NCBI GenBank assembly: GCA_038501625.1
Contig: JAZAYU010000264.1
Location: forward strand, 558,001 to 622,000
Reading direction: 5' to 3'
Length of the DNA: 64,000 nt
From: Corbicula japonica
Taxonomy: Eukaryota > Mollusca > Bivalvia > Venerida > Cyrenidae
Made by a program: the position numbers and the translations under genes. Positions 1-9,072 of this stretch are shown here, one piece after another. Position 1 is the first letter of the stretch. Each line of letters opens with the position of its first letter. Under the pieces are notes generated by a model that was given only the letters and a program-made list of their open reading frames with translations, was not told the DNA's origin and searched no databases.

Positions 1-71
1 CTGTGTCATATTATGTTATGTTCCAAATGCTCATTAAAATTTTGTCTTAAAAATACTCTATATAACTTTAG

Positions 72-248
72 GGAAAGGCATATCACCAAAAAGACTTCTG
101 GTCCGGAACAATGGTGGCCGTCAAAACATTTCGTGATCTTACGGGAAAAGACAGTGATTGGATCGTTTACAAACGCCGATGCGAGGTAGCACGCAAAATG
201 ACGCCCCACTTCAACAAATATCTGAAAAGCATAGCTTCAAAAACACAG
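72..248 (+). CDS. alpha-kinase copy 1, exon encoding N-lobe lysine strand
   Basis: The acceptor is at 'aactttag' (AG 70-71) and the donor is 'CAG|gtagga' (GT 249-250). The exon is 177 nt, phase 0 at both ends. It encodes the VAVKTF strand and the helix after it (VARKMTPHFNKYL). The matching exon in copy 2 is 9972-10148. An ATG at 111 lies inside the exon and is not the natural start. Confidence 0.85.
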
Positions 249-1344
249 GTAGGAATTGTTTGTGATGATGGACGAGGTTTCTCATTTGCGATATCTTACC
301 TTAACCGATCGAGAAGCTGAGGTTGCATTGAATATATATGCGAATTTGGAATTGACAGATCCAGAAAACACACGGTAGCCTCTCTACGCAACCAAACGAA
401 AAGGAGATTATGCGTTACCGCCGTCAAATACCAGAGGCAGAAATTGCTACTGGGAGATTAAACAAGGTTCTAGGGTGCATCAAACTCACATATTCACCTT
501 TAAACAAACAAGTACAATTGTCCTGGTGAATTAGCTCAAATCCACCAATAATGAGCATAAATCGTGTATATCTGAAACTCTATTCTTTGAAAGCATTAAA
601 CTGATGGTAATCCTAATTATTGATTGATAGTGAGTATTTTTCACTTTTACGCATTTATCAAAACACTTTATTGCAACCAAACTATGTATGTTCGTTAATT
701 TTATTTTTCAGATTCACTTTGTGAAGCCTGTAGACGCGGTGATGGACAGTATCTCTGACGTCATGACATTCACACGCTTTTTCATGGGTTTTAACAAAAA
801 GTTTGCCAAAGACGAAGTAGTTCTCTTCGAAAATCTTCTAGAAGGCGAATTCAAAACGTTTGTAACAGCCCTCGGTGATACAACTGACTGCGGATCAGAA
901 GTTCTCGATGCATTTTGTCATTTCACCTATCACCACTCCGCAGAACAATATGTTGTATGTAATCTGAAAGGCATTGAAGACGAGTGCCATTTTCATCTAA
1001 CAAATCCTACTATCCATTCGCGAAATGGAATGTACGGTAAAAATGACAAGGGGGAAATCGGTATAAGAGACTTTTTTGAACACCACGTATGCAATGCTAT
1101 TTGTGAACATTTTACAAAACCAGAACTTGTTCATATACAGAACGCTCACACAGTGATAACACCAAGTGCACCGCTTTACAGTGCAATTGAAAGCCCCGCG
1201 TTTGATAGCGAATCAGACGTTTATGACGAATTAGACGATACAACCAAGCTTCTGAAAGCAGAAGAAGCGTTCCATGAGCAAAGTATTCAACTTCCGGCGT
1301 ACTCTTCATATGATCCGAATTATCCACCTCCCTACTCTTCATAA
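72..1344 (+). CDS. alpha-kinase family protein (probable pseudokinase), copy 1, 3' part
   Basis: Two coding exons, 72-248 and 712-1344, are separated by a GT-AG intron at phase 0. The upstream exons lie left of the window. The first exon gives GKAYHQKDFWSGTMVAVKTF, the N-lobe strand with the ATP-site lysine of alpha-kinases. The second gives the C-lobe: DAFCHFTY, then VVCNLKG, LTNPTIHS, YGKNDKGEIGI and FFEHHVCNAIC. The His of CHFTY and the H-x-C-x3-C group fit the structural zinc site. The family motifs D-L-Q-G and T-D-P read N-L-K-G and T-N-P, so catalysis is doubtful. The acidic tail ends in PPPYSS, a WW-domain ligand type. It differs from copy 2 at about a dozen residues, for example RNGMYGKND versus RSGVYGKKD. 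Family placement is by motif reading only. Confidence 0.85.
249..711 (+). other. intron of alpha-kinase copy 1
   Basis: 463-bp GT-AG intron. Its middle (about 462-545) holds a stretch ('aacaaggttctagggtgca' to 'ctggtgaattagctc') that also resembles 10425-10505 and 59470-59575, so it contains a piece of an older dispersed repeat. Confidence 0.7.
712..1344 (+). CDS. alpha-kinase copy 1, terminal exon
   Basis: The acceptor is 'ttatttttcag' ending at 711. The frame runs open to TAA at 1342-1344. This exon carries the zinc-site His, the altered catalytic loop NLKG/LTNP, the H-x-C-x3-C group and the C-terminal tail with PPPY. It is 633 nt, the same length as copy 2. Confidence 0.88.
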   Translation: MHFVKPVDAVMDSISDVMTFTRFFMGFNKKFAKDEVVLFENLLEGEFKTFVTALGDTTDCGSEVLDAFCHFTYHHSAEQYVVCNLKGIEDECHFHLTNPTIHSRNGMYGKNDKGEIGIRDFFEHHVCNAICEHFTKPELVHIQNAHTVITPSAPLYSAIESPAFDSESDVYDELDDTTKLLKAEEAFHEQSIQLPAYSSYDPNYPPPYSS

Positions 1345-1780
1345 TGTGAAAAACGTTTAAATATTTCAGAGGAACTTTATATATCTCAATGAGCGTTTGA
1401 ATCAAAGAGTATGAATGATCAAATCTATCGTCCACTTGTGGAACTGTGTTCGGAACGAACAAATCTATATTCGACTTGCGGAACTGTGATCGATACCGCC
1501 ACAGTGCAGCGCGCTGGTTGCGAAAGGGATCTCAATGAGGATGATCAACAAAACACCGAACTATCTCAAGTGTTAAATTTTTACTGTTTAAACTGTACGA
1601 TAGTATTTATATTAATATAATTATTTTTATATAATTATTTAAACATTGTTTCTTTATAATTGTGTTCAACCATACCTTTATTCTTTCACCAAAACGATCA
1701 TTTAAGAGATGCATGCAAGACTCCAGTAACTTTTTCTTTATTGCAATGTAGTTACGACAGTCTTGCGTGCAATCCTCTGC
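1345..1780 (+). other. 3' flank of alpha-kinase copy 1, probable 3' UTR
   Basis: No convincing further coding sequence. It contains a short near-duplicate: 'ccacttgtggaactgtgttcg' (1432) and 'cgacttgcggaactgtgatcg' (1474) are about 42 bp apart. The stretch is conserved in copy 2 (11314-11749). Being downstream of the stop in a single-copy-like context, it is most simply 3' UTR. No clear AATAAA was fixed. Confidence 0.4.
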
Positions 1781-1920
1781 CCAAGATCATAAAACTAAAT
1801 CAGGAGACCGTTTTCAAATCTTAAGCATCTGATTGGCCGAAATGACGACTGGTCGCCATTTCAGCCAATCAGGTGCTTTCGATTTTAGACTGGTCTCCAA
1901 TCTCAGTTTTATGATCTTGG
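1781..1920. mobile_element. foldback MITE (FB-MITE)
   Basis: The arms are inverted repeats starting CCAAGATCATAAAACT and ending AGTTTTATGATCTTGG, with inner arms carrying CTGATTGGC and GCCAATCAG around a centre GACTGGTCGCC. It belongs to the family described best at 20286-20428. Confidence 0.85.
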
Positions 1921-2163
1921 ACCCTAGATAAACGCTATTATTGTTCTCCTAAAATCATGGGGATATCTTGCCCTTATTGTAATTTGTATTACTTTTTTTA
2001 TTGTTTGCATTTAAGCTTTATGGTATGTGTTCTCTCTTACAAGTTCTACTTTTAATTTATTTATATTTTGACGACAGATCTGTGTTTTTTCCTGGGGATT
2101 CATCTTTACCTTATTATTTTATTTGGATGCCCTAGATCGCTGCTGTCGGAATGTGCTAGGCTC

Positions 2164-2297
2164 TACGGTTATAAAATTGAGCTTGGAAACCAGTCTCAAC
2201 TCTCAAGCATCTGTCGCTTGACCAGTCGCCATTTAAGCCAATCATGCAGATGCTTGAGATTTGAGACTGGTTTCTAATCTCAGTTTTATAACCTTGG
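2164..2297. mobile_element. foldback MITE (FB-MITE)
   Basis: Arms 'ggttataaaattgag' and 'ctcagttttataacc', with CAGTCTCAA/TTGAGACTGG inside. One inner arm is diverged ('gtcgcttgaccagtcgcc'). Confidence 0.8.
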
Positions 2298-2614
2298 GCA
2301 CAGGTTTATTGTCGCCTTGTCTCTGTTGTGCATCAAAATTGCACCACTGCAACATGCTGCATTAAAAAAATAAACATTTTTATGATATCACGAGAGCATT
2401 TCATGCCATGACGTTTCAAGAACAATGCTAGAACTGTGCTGCAGTAACATGTATTTTGCACAGTGTTTTTATAATGGGATTTCAAGTATGAAACCATGTT
2501 CACCCTAAAATTTACTATATTGTTTTTTAATGTTATGATTATGCGTTAAACATTCCTTTCGGCTTTGTGCAATATCGCATTTATTTTTTTCAAGATAATC
2601 AAGTGACTCTTGGT

Positions 2615-2825
2615 TTCTAGCCATGTGATATGGCTGTAATGCCATGGGCAGAGAGTGGTGATCCAGATCAGCTGGCACATCCATTCTGTCTGATCAGGAT
2701 CTACACTGTATGCTTTCAAATTAATTGGGTTATTTCTGACCAAAAAGCGACCAGTGTAGATCCAGGTCAGATGGCGCGGATGTGCCGGCTGATCTGGAAC
2801 GACACTGGTATTACACCCGATTAAA
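2615..2825. mobile_element. degenerate piggyBac-like MITE (PB-MITE)
   Basis: Both internal hairpins of the PB-MITE family are present: GTGATCCAGATCAG ... CTGATCAGGATCTACAC and GTGTAGATCC ... CTGATCTGGAA. The TTAA-CCCTTT ends are eroded. The corresponding copy in the duplicated unit is near 12568-12780. Confidence 0.7.
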
Positions 2826-3410
2826 CACATAAATAAGGAGTAAAGGTTTCAACGCCATTCTATTTTGAAGGGGAAATTGTTTCATGTATGTGTAGACTTA
2901 TTACTTGGTGCCGTATATGCTGCGTTGAAAAAAAAAGTTATAACATATAACTGTATGTAGAATAAAAACTTTTTTCTCCGTTTTGAGTTGTACAGTTTTA
3001 TGTTAATTCGTTTTACAAATCTGATTACCAAAGAACAAATATGGCCGATGGATGTTGCGTGCATAATATGATTCTGTTTTTTTTCGGGCTTATTACAAAG
3101 ACCCAAACCTTCATTTTACTGCTGGCATACTACATAAATTCAATTTTTGTTTTTGTTGTTCCCTATTTATTGTCCGAGGCAAGTGCTAAACCTCGACACG
3201 GCTACTATTATACAAATTGTGTAGTTGGTGTTCGCTTTGAAAGATTGTCATTTATAACTTGATATATTTAATTTTTATTGTTTTGTGTTTGTTATGTATA
3301 GTATAAACATAAACTAGAGTTGTTCATATCAGTAATTGTATTTATTCAAACAAGTCTTCGTTCCCCTAACTCCATCAGTAGAAGCTTGCCAAATACAGTG
3401 TTGCTTTACT

Positions 3411-3724
3411 GAGCCGGGCTCCTGACTAACCGGACTTATTGACCAATATTTTTTATTTAGCTTAAGAAATTCATTAATTTTGGAAACTTCTTAAGAGGGC
3501 ATTTGTTTGGAGTTGTTACTTTTTTATAATCACACGCTAAAAAAGTAAATTAATGATTTTAAAACTTAATTCCAGAATTATTTTTAGGTTTCCTGGCGTT
3601 GTTAAAGACGTCATTACACCCGGACCCAAAGACAAAACTTACCTTTTGATTGGTTAGTTTGGAGATTTTAAACCAATGAGATGTCTGTGGTATCAGTTTA
3701 ACGATTTCTTGGAGCCCGGCTTAA
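3411..3724. mobile_element. short inverted-repeat element (GAGCCGGGCTCC ends)
   Basis: The left end GAGCCGGGCTCC (3411) and right end GGAGCCCGGCTT (3712) are inverted, about 310 bp apart. A second inverted pair, GATTGGTTAG and TTAAACCAAT, lies near the right end. The same structure is at 13367-13668, so it predates the duplication. The class is not known. Confidence 0.45.
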
Positions 3725-4282
3725 TCACCGTCTATGGTAGACTACTTGGTGCATTTTCAGTTACAGAAGAGCAAGATAACCAAATTGTTTACAAATATTG
3801 TTTAAATTGAAATATATTTTATTCGCCGGTTTTAAGTGTACATGTTATGTTTTATTGTTTTCTATTTAATCGTTATTTAAACTATTGTTAACATTCGTGT
3901 AGACTTTGTTTCCTATAGAGTTTGGCTAGTACTAGGACATGTCTAGTGAGGTCGGTGTAAGAAAGAGTTTTGACTAAGGATGTTAATTCAAAAAATCAAT
4001 TAGAGAAAACGTTATTGTTTAAATAGCTGCTCTAAAAATTAGTTTTTTATGAAGTACATAATTTATTGTCTCAAAATGTGCGAAAGTTAAAAACAATATT
4101 GATGCGAATGATTTGAAATCTTTCTCACATGCAGAATAAGAACAAGCCCTTGATTGTTCTCTATCTGTACCTAGCAGAGTCGTCAGCAATTTTACCTTGT
4201 TGCATTCAGTAAATAACCAAATTGTCTTCATTTACCATTTGATTGCAAAGCCATACGCGTCAAAATCGCATGAACTTCCTGG

Positions 4283-4425
4283 TCCAAAGATTAAAAAGCT
4301 GTGAATGGAGACAAAACTAAAAAAAAGCTTAATGATCTGACTGGCTGAAATGAAGACTTGACACATTTTCTGCCAATCAGATGCTTAAGAATTGAAACTG
4401 GTCTCCAAATTTTTATAATCTTTGG
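4283..4425. mobile_element. foldback MITE (FB-MITE), diverged
   Basis: Ends CCAAAGATTA and TATAATCTTTGG, with inner arms CTGACTGGCTGAAAT and CTGCCAATCAGATG. It is shared with 14225-14367 in the second copy. Confidence 0.7.
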
Positions 4426-4549
4426 CACAGTTTTTATCAATGGATCCTTTTCTTGCACTTTTTATACCTTAGTGCAATAATCTTATTACTCATTTTTAAA
4501 GGTCCTTAAAATGTCGTTTTTGCACCAAGTTGACAACTTAGGTTATAAT

Positions 4550-4865
4550 AGCAGGGTTTTCAGTAGCTTTTGAAAACGAGGGGTAATTTGACCCTGTTTA
4601 GGATTTTCAAGGGGTAAGTCAGATCTTCACGAATCATATCTTGTATTAAGAGATACGTATTACTTATAAATTGTTTAATTTATTTTCAAGGGTCAAGTAA
4701 GTGTTAACTTCGCATTCAAAATGCAAAATCCACAATATTTATCTTTATTCTTGCAAAATTGACCACTTTTTAAAAATTGTTGTTTATCAAAATGACCCCA
4801 AGCTCAGAATAGGTTGGGATCAAATGTGGAAAAAAATCAAATTTGCTTGCATGAAAATGCATCAA
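4550..4865. repeat. dispersed repeat ('GAAAACGAGGGGTAATTTGACC')
   Basis: A stretch with 'aaacgaggggtaatttgacc', 'ttttcaaggggt' and 'aaatttgcttgcatgaaaatg' recurs at 14493-14815. Parts recur near 38460-38540 and, inverted, near 40805-40885. It is an old interspersed element of unknown class. Confidence 0.5.
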
Positions 4866-4899
4866 TTGAAATCACTATATAGTATTATAAAGTCATAGT

Positions 4900-5934
4900 G
4901 TAATAATAATTTGGCAGCTAATGGGTAGACTGAACTTTTATAGTTCAGAATTAGAAAGGTTAACACTAAGTTCTCCCCTCACTTTGTTAGGTCGAATAAA
5001 TTTTGTTTAATTTTCAAATTCTGTTATATAAACTATATTTAATTCAAAAAATGTCATGTGATTTCTTTGTAATAAAAATGTATTAATTTGCCTGATCAAG
5101 AATTTATTGTAAAGGCCGGATGTTAGTAAAAAAAAATAAACCGCTGTTATTGTTATATATGTCATCTGATATGATGTTGAAACACGTTATATGGGTAAAA
5201 AGGGTGTCAGTTTTTCATTTACCAGGAATTTTAATAATAGTTTGTAGAAGAATGAAGTTTACGTACACGTAACACATGTTATCATGAAAATCAACATGCG
5301 GAACATAAACCCGACTGGGTAATATTACTGCACACTCTTACAAAGAATCCGCGTTTACTTCTTTCCATATTCAACTTTTCATCTTAAACCTGTCGGCATT
5401 ATTGTGAATGATTTTATTGTAGTCTTATATCCCAGTATAAAGTTATATTTGCTAATAATTTATTAATAATTAAATAATAATATTTAGTTTAAAGACCAGT
5501 TAATTAACAAAATAAACATTCAGCAACTGTCCTAAGGATTTTATGCCGAAACTTATCAACCATTTTTGCGGAATTTCAGGTAAGAATATTTCCGTAATTT
5601 TAAAAGTAAGGCGTGTGAAATTAAATGCTTAAATAATAATTAAATAATAGTTGAAAACTATAAACTTCACAAACATATAATGATAATAGTAGACGCTGTT
5701 AAAAAATCAGTAAATTTTAGTGGATTTTCTTTTCAACAGTAAGATAAAACATTTTACTAAAGTATTCGCTTTAGTCTATATAGTTGTTTTTTTTTATTCG
5801 TAAATTATTATAATTATTTGGGATTTTAGCCCCATAAAAAATCTAATATTTTCTTTTTTTATTGTAATGTTCAATACATTTTATATAGGCCTATAATTGC
5901 ATTTGGAAATTCAGATCTGAGATAGACTTAAATT
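4900..5934. other. no feature seen
   Basis: Apart from the end of the duplicated block near 5345, I see only AT-rich, non-coding sequence. No open frame has exon-like borders. Confidence 0.5.
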
Positions 5935-6017
5935 GTTTTTGTTTGTTTGTTCGTTCGATCGTTCGTTCGTTCGTTCGTTCGTTCGTTCGTCCTTTCGTTC
6001 TTTTGTTTGTTTGTTGT
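5935..6017. repeat. (GTTC)n/(GTTT)n microsatellite
   Basis: Runs of GTTC with flanking GTTT. The open frame across it simply translates the repeat as repeated FVRS and is not a gene. Confidence 0.95.
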
Positions 6018-6719
6018 TGATGATGATGTGTTGATTACTGAATTTATAATATTGGTAGTGGCAGCAAAAGAAGTGCGAGTCCGGACATTCATCAGTTTGC
6101 TATCAATTATTGTTATAAATCACAAATATCAGCGCATTTTCCCAGGAGTTTACCTGTTATCTGTTTAACTTAGAGCAAAGTTGCGCTCATTATTTCTCAC
6201 CGCCATGCAAAGAAAATCTATATAATGATTGAAATAACGGAAGCTGGGAAGCATCTGTTTGAATAAGTATATGTATACCTGTGAATACGAGAAAATAGTG
6301 TATTGGATTTTCCATGTACGTATTAGTACATGTCAGTAAAACCCGATTCTTTCTCTGCGAGTGCGTAATAATTATATTCAAAATGGTGGGTATCTATTGA
6401 TCAAGAACGATATAGCACAGAACTAAGAATACATTGGAGATTTTTTTCATTGATTTTGGCAGGAAATTGTTCCCGAGTATTGGAATCTCGTAGTTGTTAT
6501 GTGAGATCATATTGTGCAATATTGCTGGAAATTTCCAAGAACTGATAAACTGTTTCTGACTGCTTGTATATTGGTTCCATTTCGATTCTATTTGCGTTGA
6601 TTTAAGTACTTCTTTTCTGTATTTTTTCTGAGTGGATTTAGAAACACGTAAGTGGTTACTAAATATTAACATTTCTGACATAGTGTACAGCATTAGTCTA
6701 CTTTTACTCTGTCAGGGCT

Positions 6720-6870
6720 GTAGATTATAAAACTGAGATTTTAGACCAGTATCAAATCTGAATTACTAGTATCTGATTGGCATCTGAAATGGATTGACAA
6801 GTCTATATTTCAGCCAATCAGATCCTTGAGATTTGAGACTGGTTTCCATTCTCAGTTTTATAATCTTGGG
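6720..6870. mobile_element. foldback MITE (FB-MITE)
   Basis: Arms 'agattataaaactgagatt' and 'ctcagttttataatctt'. Inner arms carry CTGATTGGC and GCCAATCAGATC. Confidence 0.8.
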
Positions 6871-7363
6871 ACCTGATTGTTTCTGTGCCATACGTAACGT
6901 TGCCAATTCTTTCGAATCCGACGATAAAAGTTGCCCTCATATGCGAAAAGTCGGGGATGGTCCGAAAAAAAAAATTCTTGAATGATCAATTTTTTCCATT
7001 ATATATGTCAGGACACGAACGTAACATGATCTCCATTTTGTCGTATCTCTTTATTTTCCCTGTGATATAGCTCTTTATTTTCCGCTCGATGATTCAAATT
7101 GATGTTGCACATTGATGATAAAAATTAAACTTGCTACAATAAAATCATTCACAATAAAGCCGACAGTGGCGTAGCTTTGCGTTTTGCGAATAAACACAAG
7201 CGTACGTACCTATAAAATCGAAAATTAAAAAATACAACATTATATGCAATAAAAATGATTTCGTCCTACAAAAGTTACTACATGTATTTTCAACGAAATT
7301 ATTCCATCATGTTATTGTTCACAAGTACCTAATAAATAAATGTTGTTTTTTTTTTGAATTTGA

Positions 7364-7496
7364 CCAAAGATAATAAAACTGTCTGGAGACCAGCTCAAAT
7401 CTCAAACATTTGATTGGCTGAAACGGAGACAAGTCTCTGTCAATCAGATGCTTGGGATTGTGGACTTGTTTCCATTATCAGTTTTATACCCTTCGG
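7364..7496. mobile_element. foldback MITE (FB-MITE)
   Basis: Arms 'ccaaagataataaaactg' and 'tatcagttttatacc', with TTTGATTGGCTGAAAC and GTCAATCAGATGC inside. Confidence 0.75.
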
Positions 7497-7499
7497 CCA

Positions 7500-8384
7500 G
7501 AATACTTCTCTCTAAAAGAGTATGCATATTTAATGTATAATTTCACTTCGCTGTGTATTCATAAAATTCTACGATAATTTCACAGGATAAAAATTGTGCT
7601 TTCCTGTAAATCACAGGCGTTATTTTTAACATATACTCGCGTAAAACGTTAGGTTTCAAACTCATCAAGGCAATTCCAACTTTGCAATCCCATTTAACTT
7701 AGCAGAAAACGAGCCGCAGTTGGGACCCTACTGGGTTTAGGCAAATATTTACGGGATATGATCAAATATTTATTAACCATAAATTTGAAATTCAGAATTT
7801 GCAATACCCTCTATTTTAATCATAGACAGCTAAGGACATAATTGTTAATAAAATTTAATATTTTTATGTTATTAACAAATCTCTAGTCCTTAAGTTGCTT
7901 ATATAAAGTGTCATGTGATCCACTTCGAGTATTGCACTTGTTTAGTGTCAATGACAGGATTTTACACGAAAATTCATTCTTCTTGCTTGCAAGTTATAAA
8001 TCAATTATGTCATAGTTCATAGTTAAATTATTTACTCTACTTTAAAATAAAATGATAACAAACAGTGCAATCCCAGATCGACTAGTCTGCAGTCTATCTT
8101 AACTGATTTCTCTTTGAAATGATTTTTTGGTTTGTTTTTACCTTTCATATTTAAAAGGTAAGACTATAATTCTTGAAGGAACGTGTGAAGTGTTTTCGTT
8201 TTTAACTATTCTTGTAACAAGTCTATCAGACCTTTTAAAGTCTACTTCTAACAGATTAAAAAGATTTTTTTTTTGCAAATGAGTAAAACTTGGTATCATG
8301 ATACTGAAATATTATACTGCCATCCTATTGACATGAATTGAGAATGGAAACTACTGGAATAATATTATATATATTATTTATGAA
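7500..8384. other. upstream flank of alpha-kinase copy 2, no feature seen
   Basis: AT-rich non-coding sequence. It must contain the promoter or far-upstream region of copy 2, but no core promoter can be fixed by eye. Confidence 0.4.
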
Positions 8385-8447
8385 CATCATCATTATAACA
8401 ACAACAACAACAGCAGCATCATCATCATCATCATCATCATCATCATT
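8385..8447. repeat. (CAT)n/(AAC)n microsatellite
   Basis: An AAC run followed by about eleven CAT/ATC triplets. Confidence 0.95.
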
Positions 8448-8845
8448 GTGAACGATAATTATAATAAATTATATAAACGACGATGAAGGTGATGCTAATA
8501 TCTTACTTGCTTGAATGAACGGAATTGAAATAAAAAAGAGAGAAATTTAGGTGATTTCTGAAACAAAAATATAAACAGCTCACTTCTTGTTATCAGTGAA
8601 ACAACGCACAAGATATAAGTAAAATCTGGGAAACCAAGAGCTATCTCACGTAGACGCAGGAATACATGTGCTATTTCGTGGAAGTCATTAATAATTTCGA
8701 GCTAAAACTTGTTCACCCGTGTCGAAAACATTGAAACTTGCATTTTTATTAGTTTAAGGGATAAAAAACAACTCATGAATGGTGTACGTTTTATATTTAA
8801 AACGAAATTCGTAGCTTAGCTGCATGTTGACATGTTTGTGGCTTT

Positions 8846-9072
8846 ATGTCGTTTATGTTAAGAGAAATCCCAGTAAGACCTACTTGTTCGCCCTATGACA
8901 AACTCATATTACGAGTCGATGAAAACAATCACATTGAACTGGGACAACGGAAATCCCCGAACAATTCCTACACTGTCCATATTTGTTCAGGCTATGAACT
9001 AACTCGACTATCATCGTTTATTCAAGACTATTCAGGGATGGTTTCTATAAAAGGAGACAAAGAAGCTCTAAC
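8846..9072 (+). CDS. alpha-kinase copy 2, exon 1
   Basis: ATG at 8846, with an upstream in-frame stop at about 8831. The donor is 'CTAAC|gtaggt', phase 2. It encodes MSFMLREIPVRPTC... to GDKEAL. An earlier non-coding exon cannot be excluded. Confidence 0.7.

Larger units (their letters stand above)
1..5345. repeat. tandem duplication, copy 1 (left edge cut)
   Basis: This stretch matches 9901-15295 along its whole length with scattered substitutions and small indels. It includes two alpha-kinase exons, their intron, the 3' flank and several short transposons. The match fades near 5345, after the words 'aacatgcggaacata' and 'gactgggtaatatt'. Copy 1 is already inside the match at base 1, so the duplicated unit extends beyond the left edge. 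The step between copies is close to 9.9 kb. Shared foldback MITEs at 1781/11750, 2164/12137 and 4283/14225 were therefore present before the duplication. Confidence 0.95.

Noticed and set aside
5947..6168. Open frame with repeated FVRS residues
   Set aside because: It is a translation of the GTTC microsatellite.
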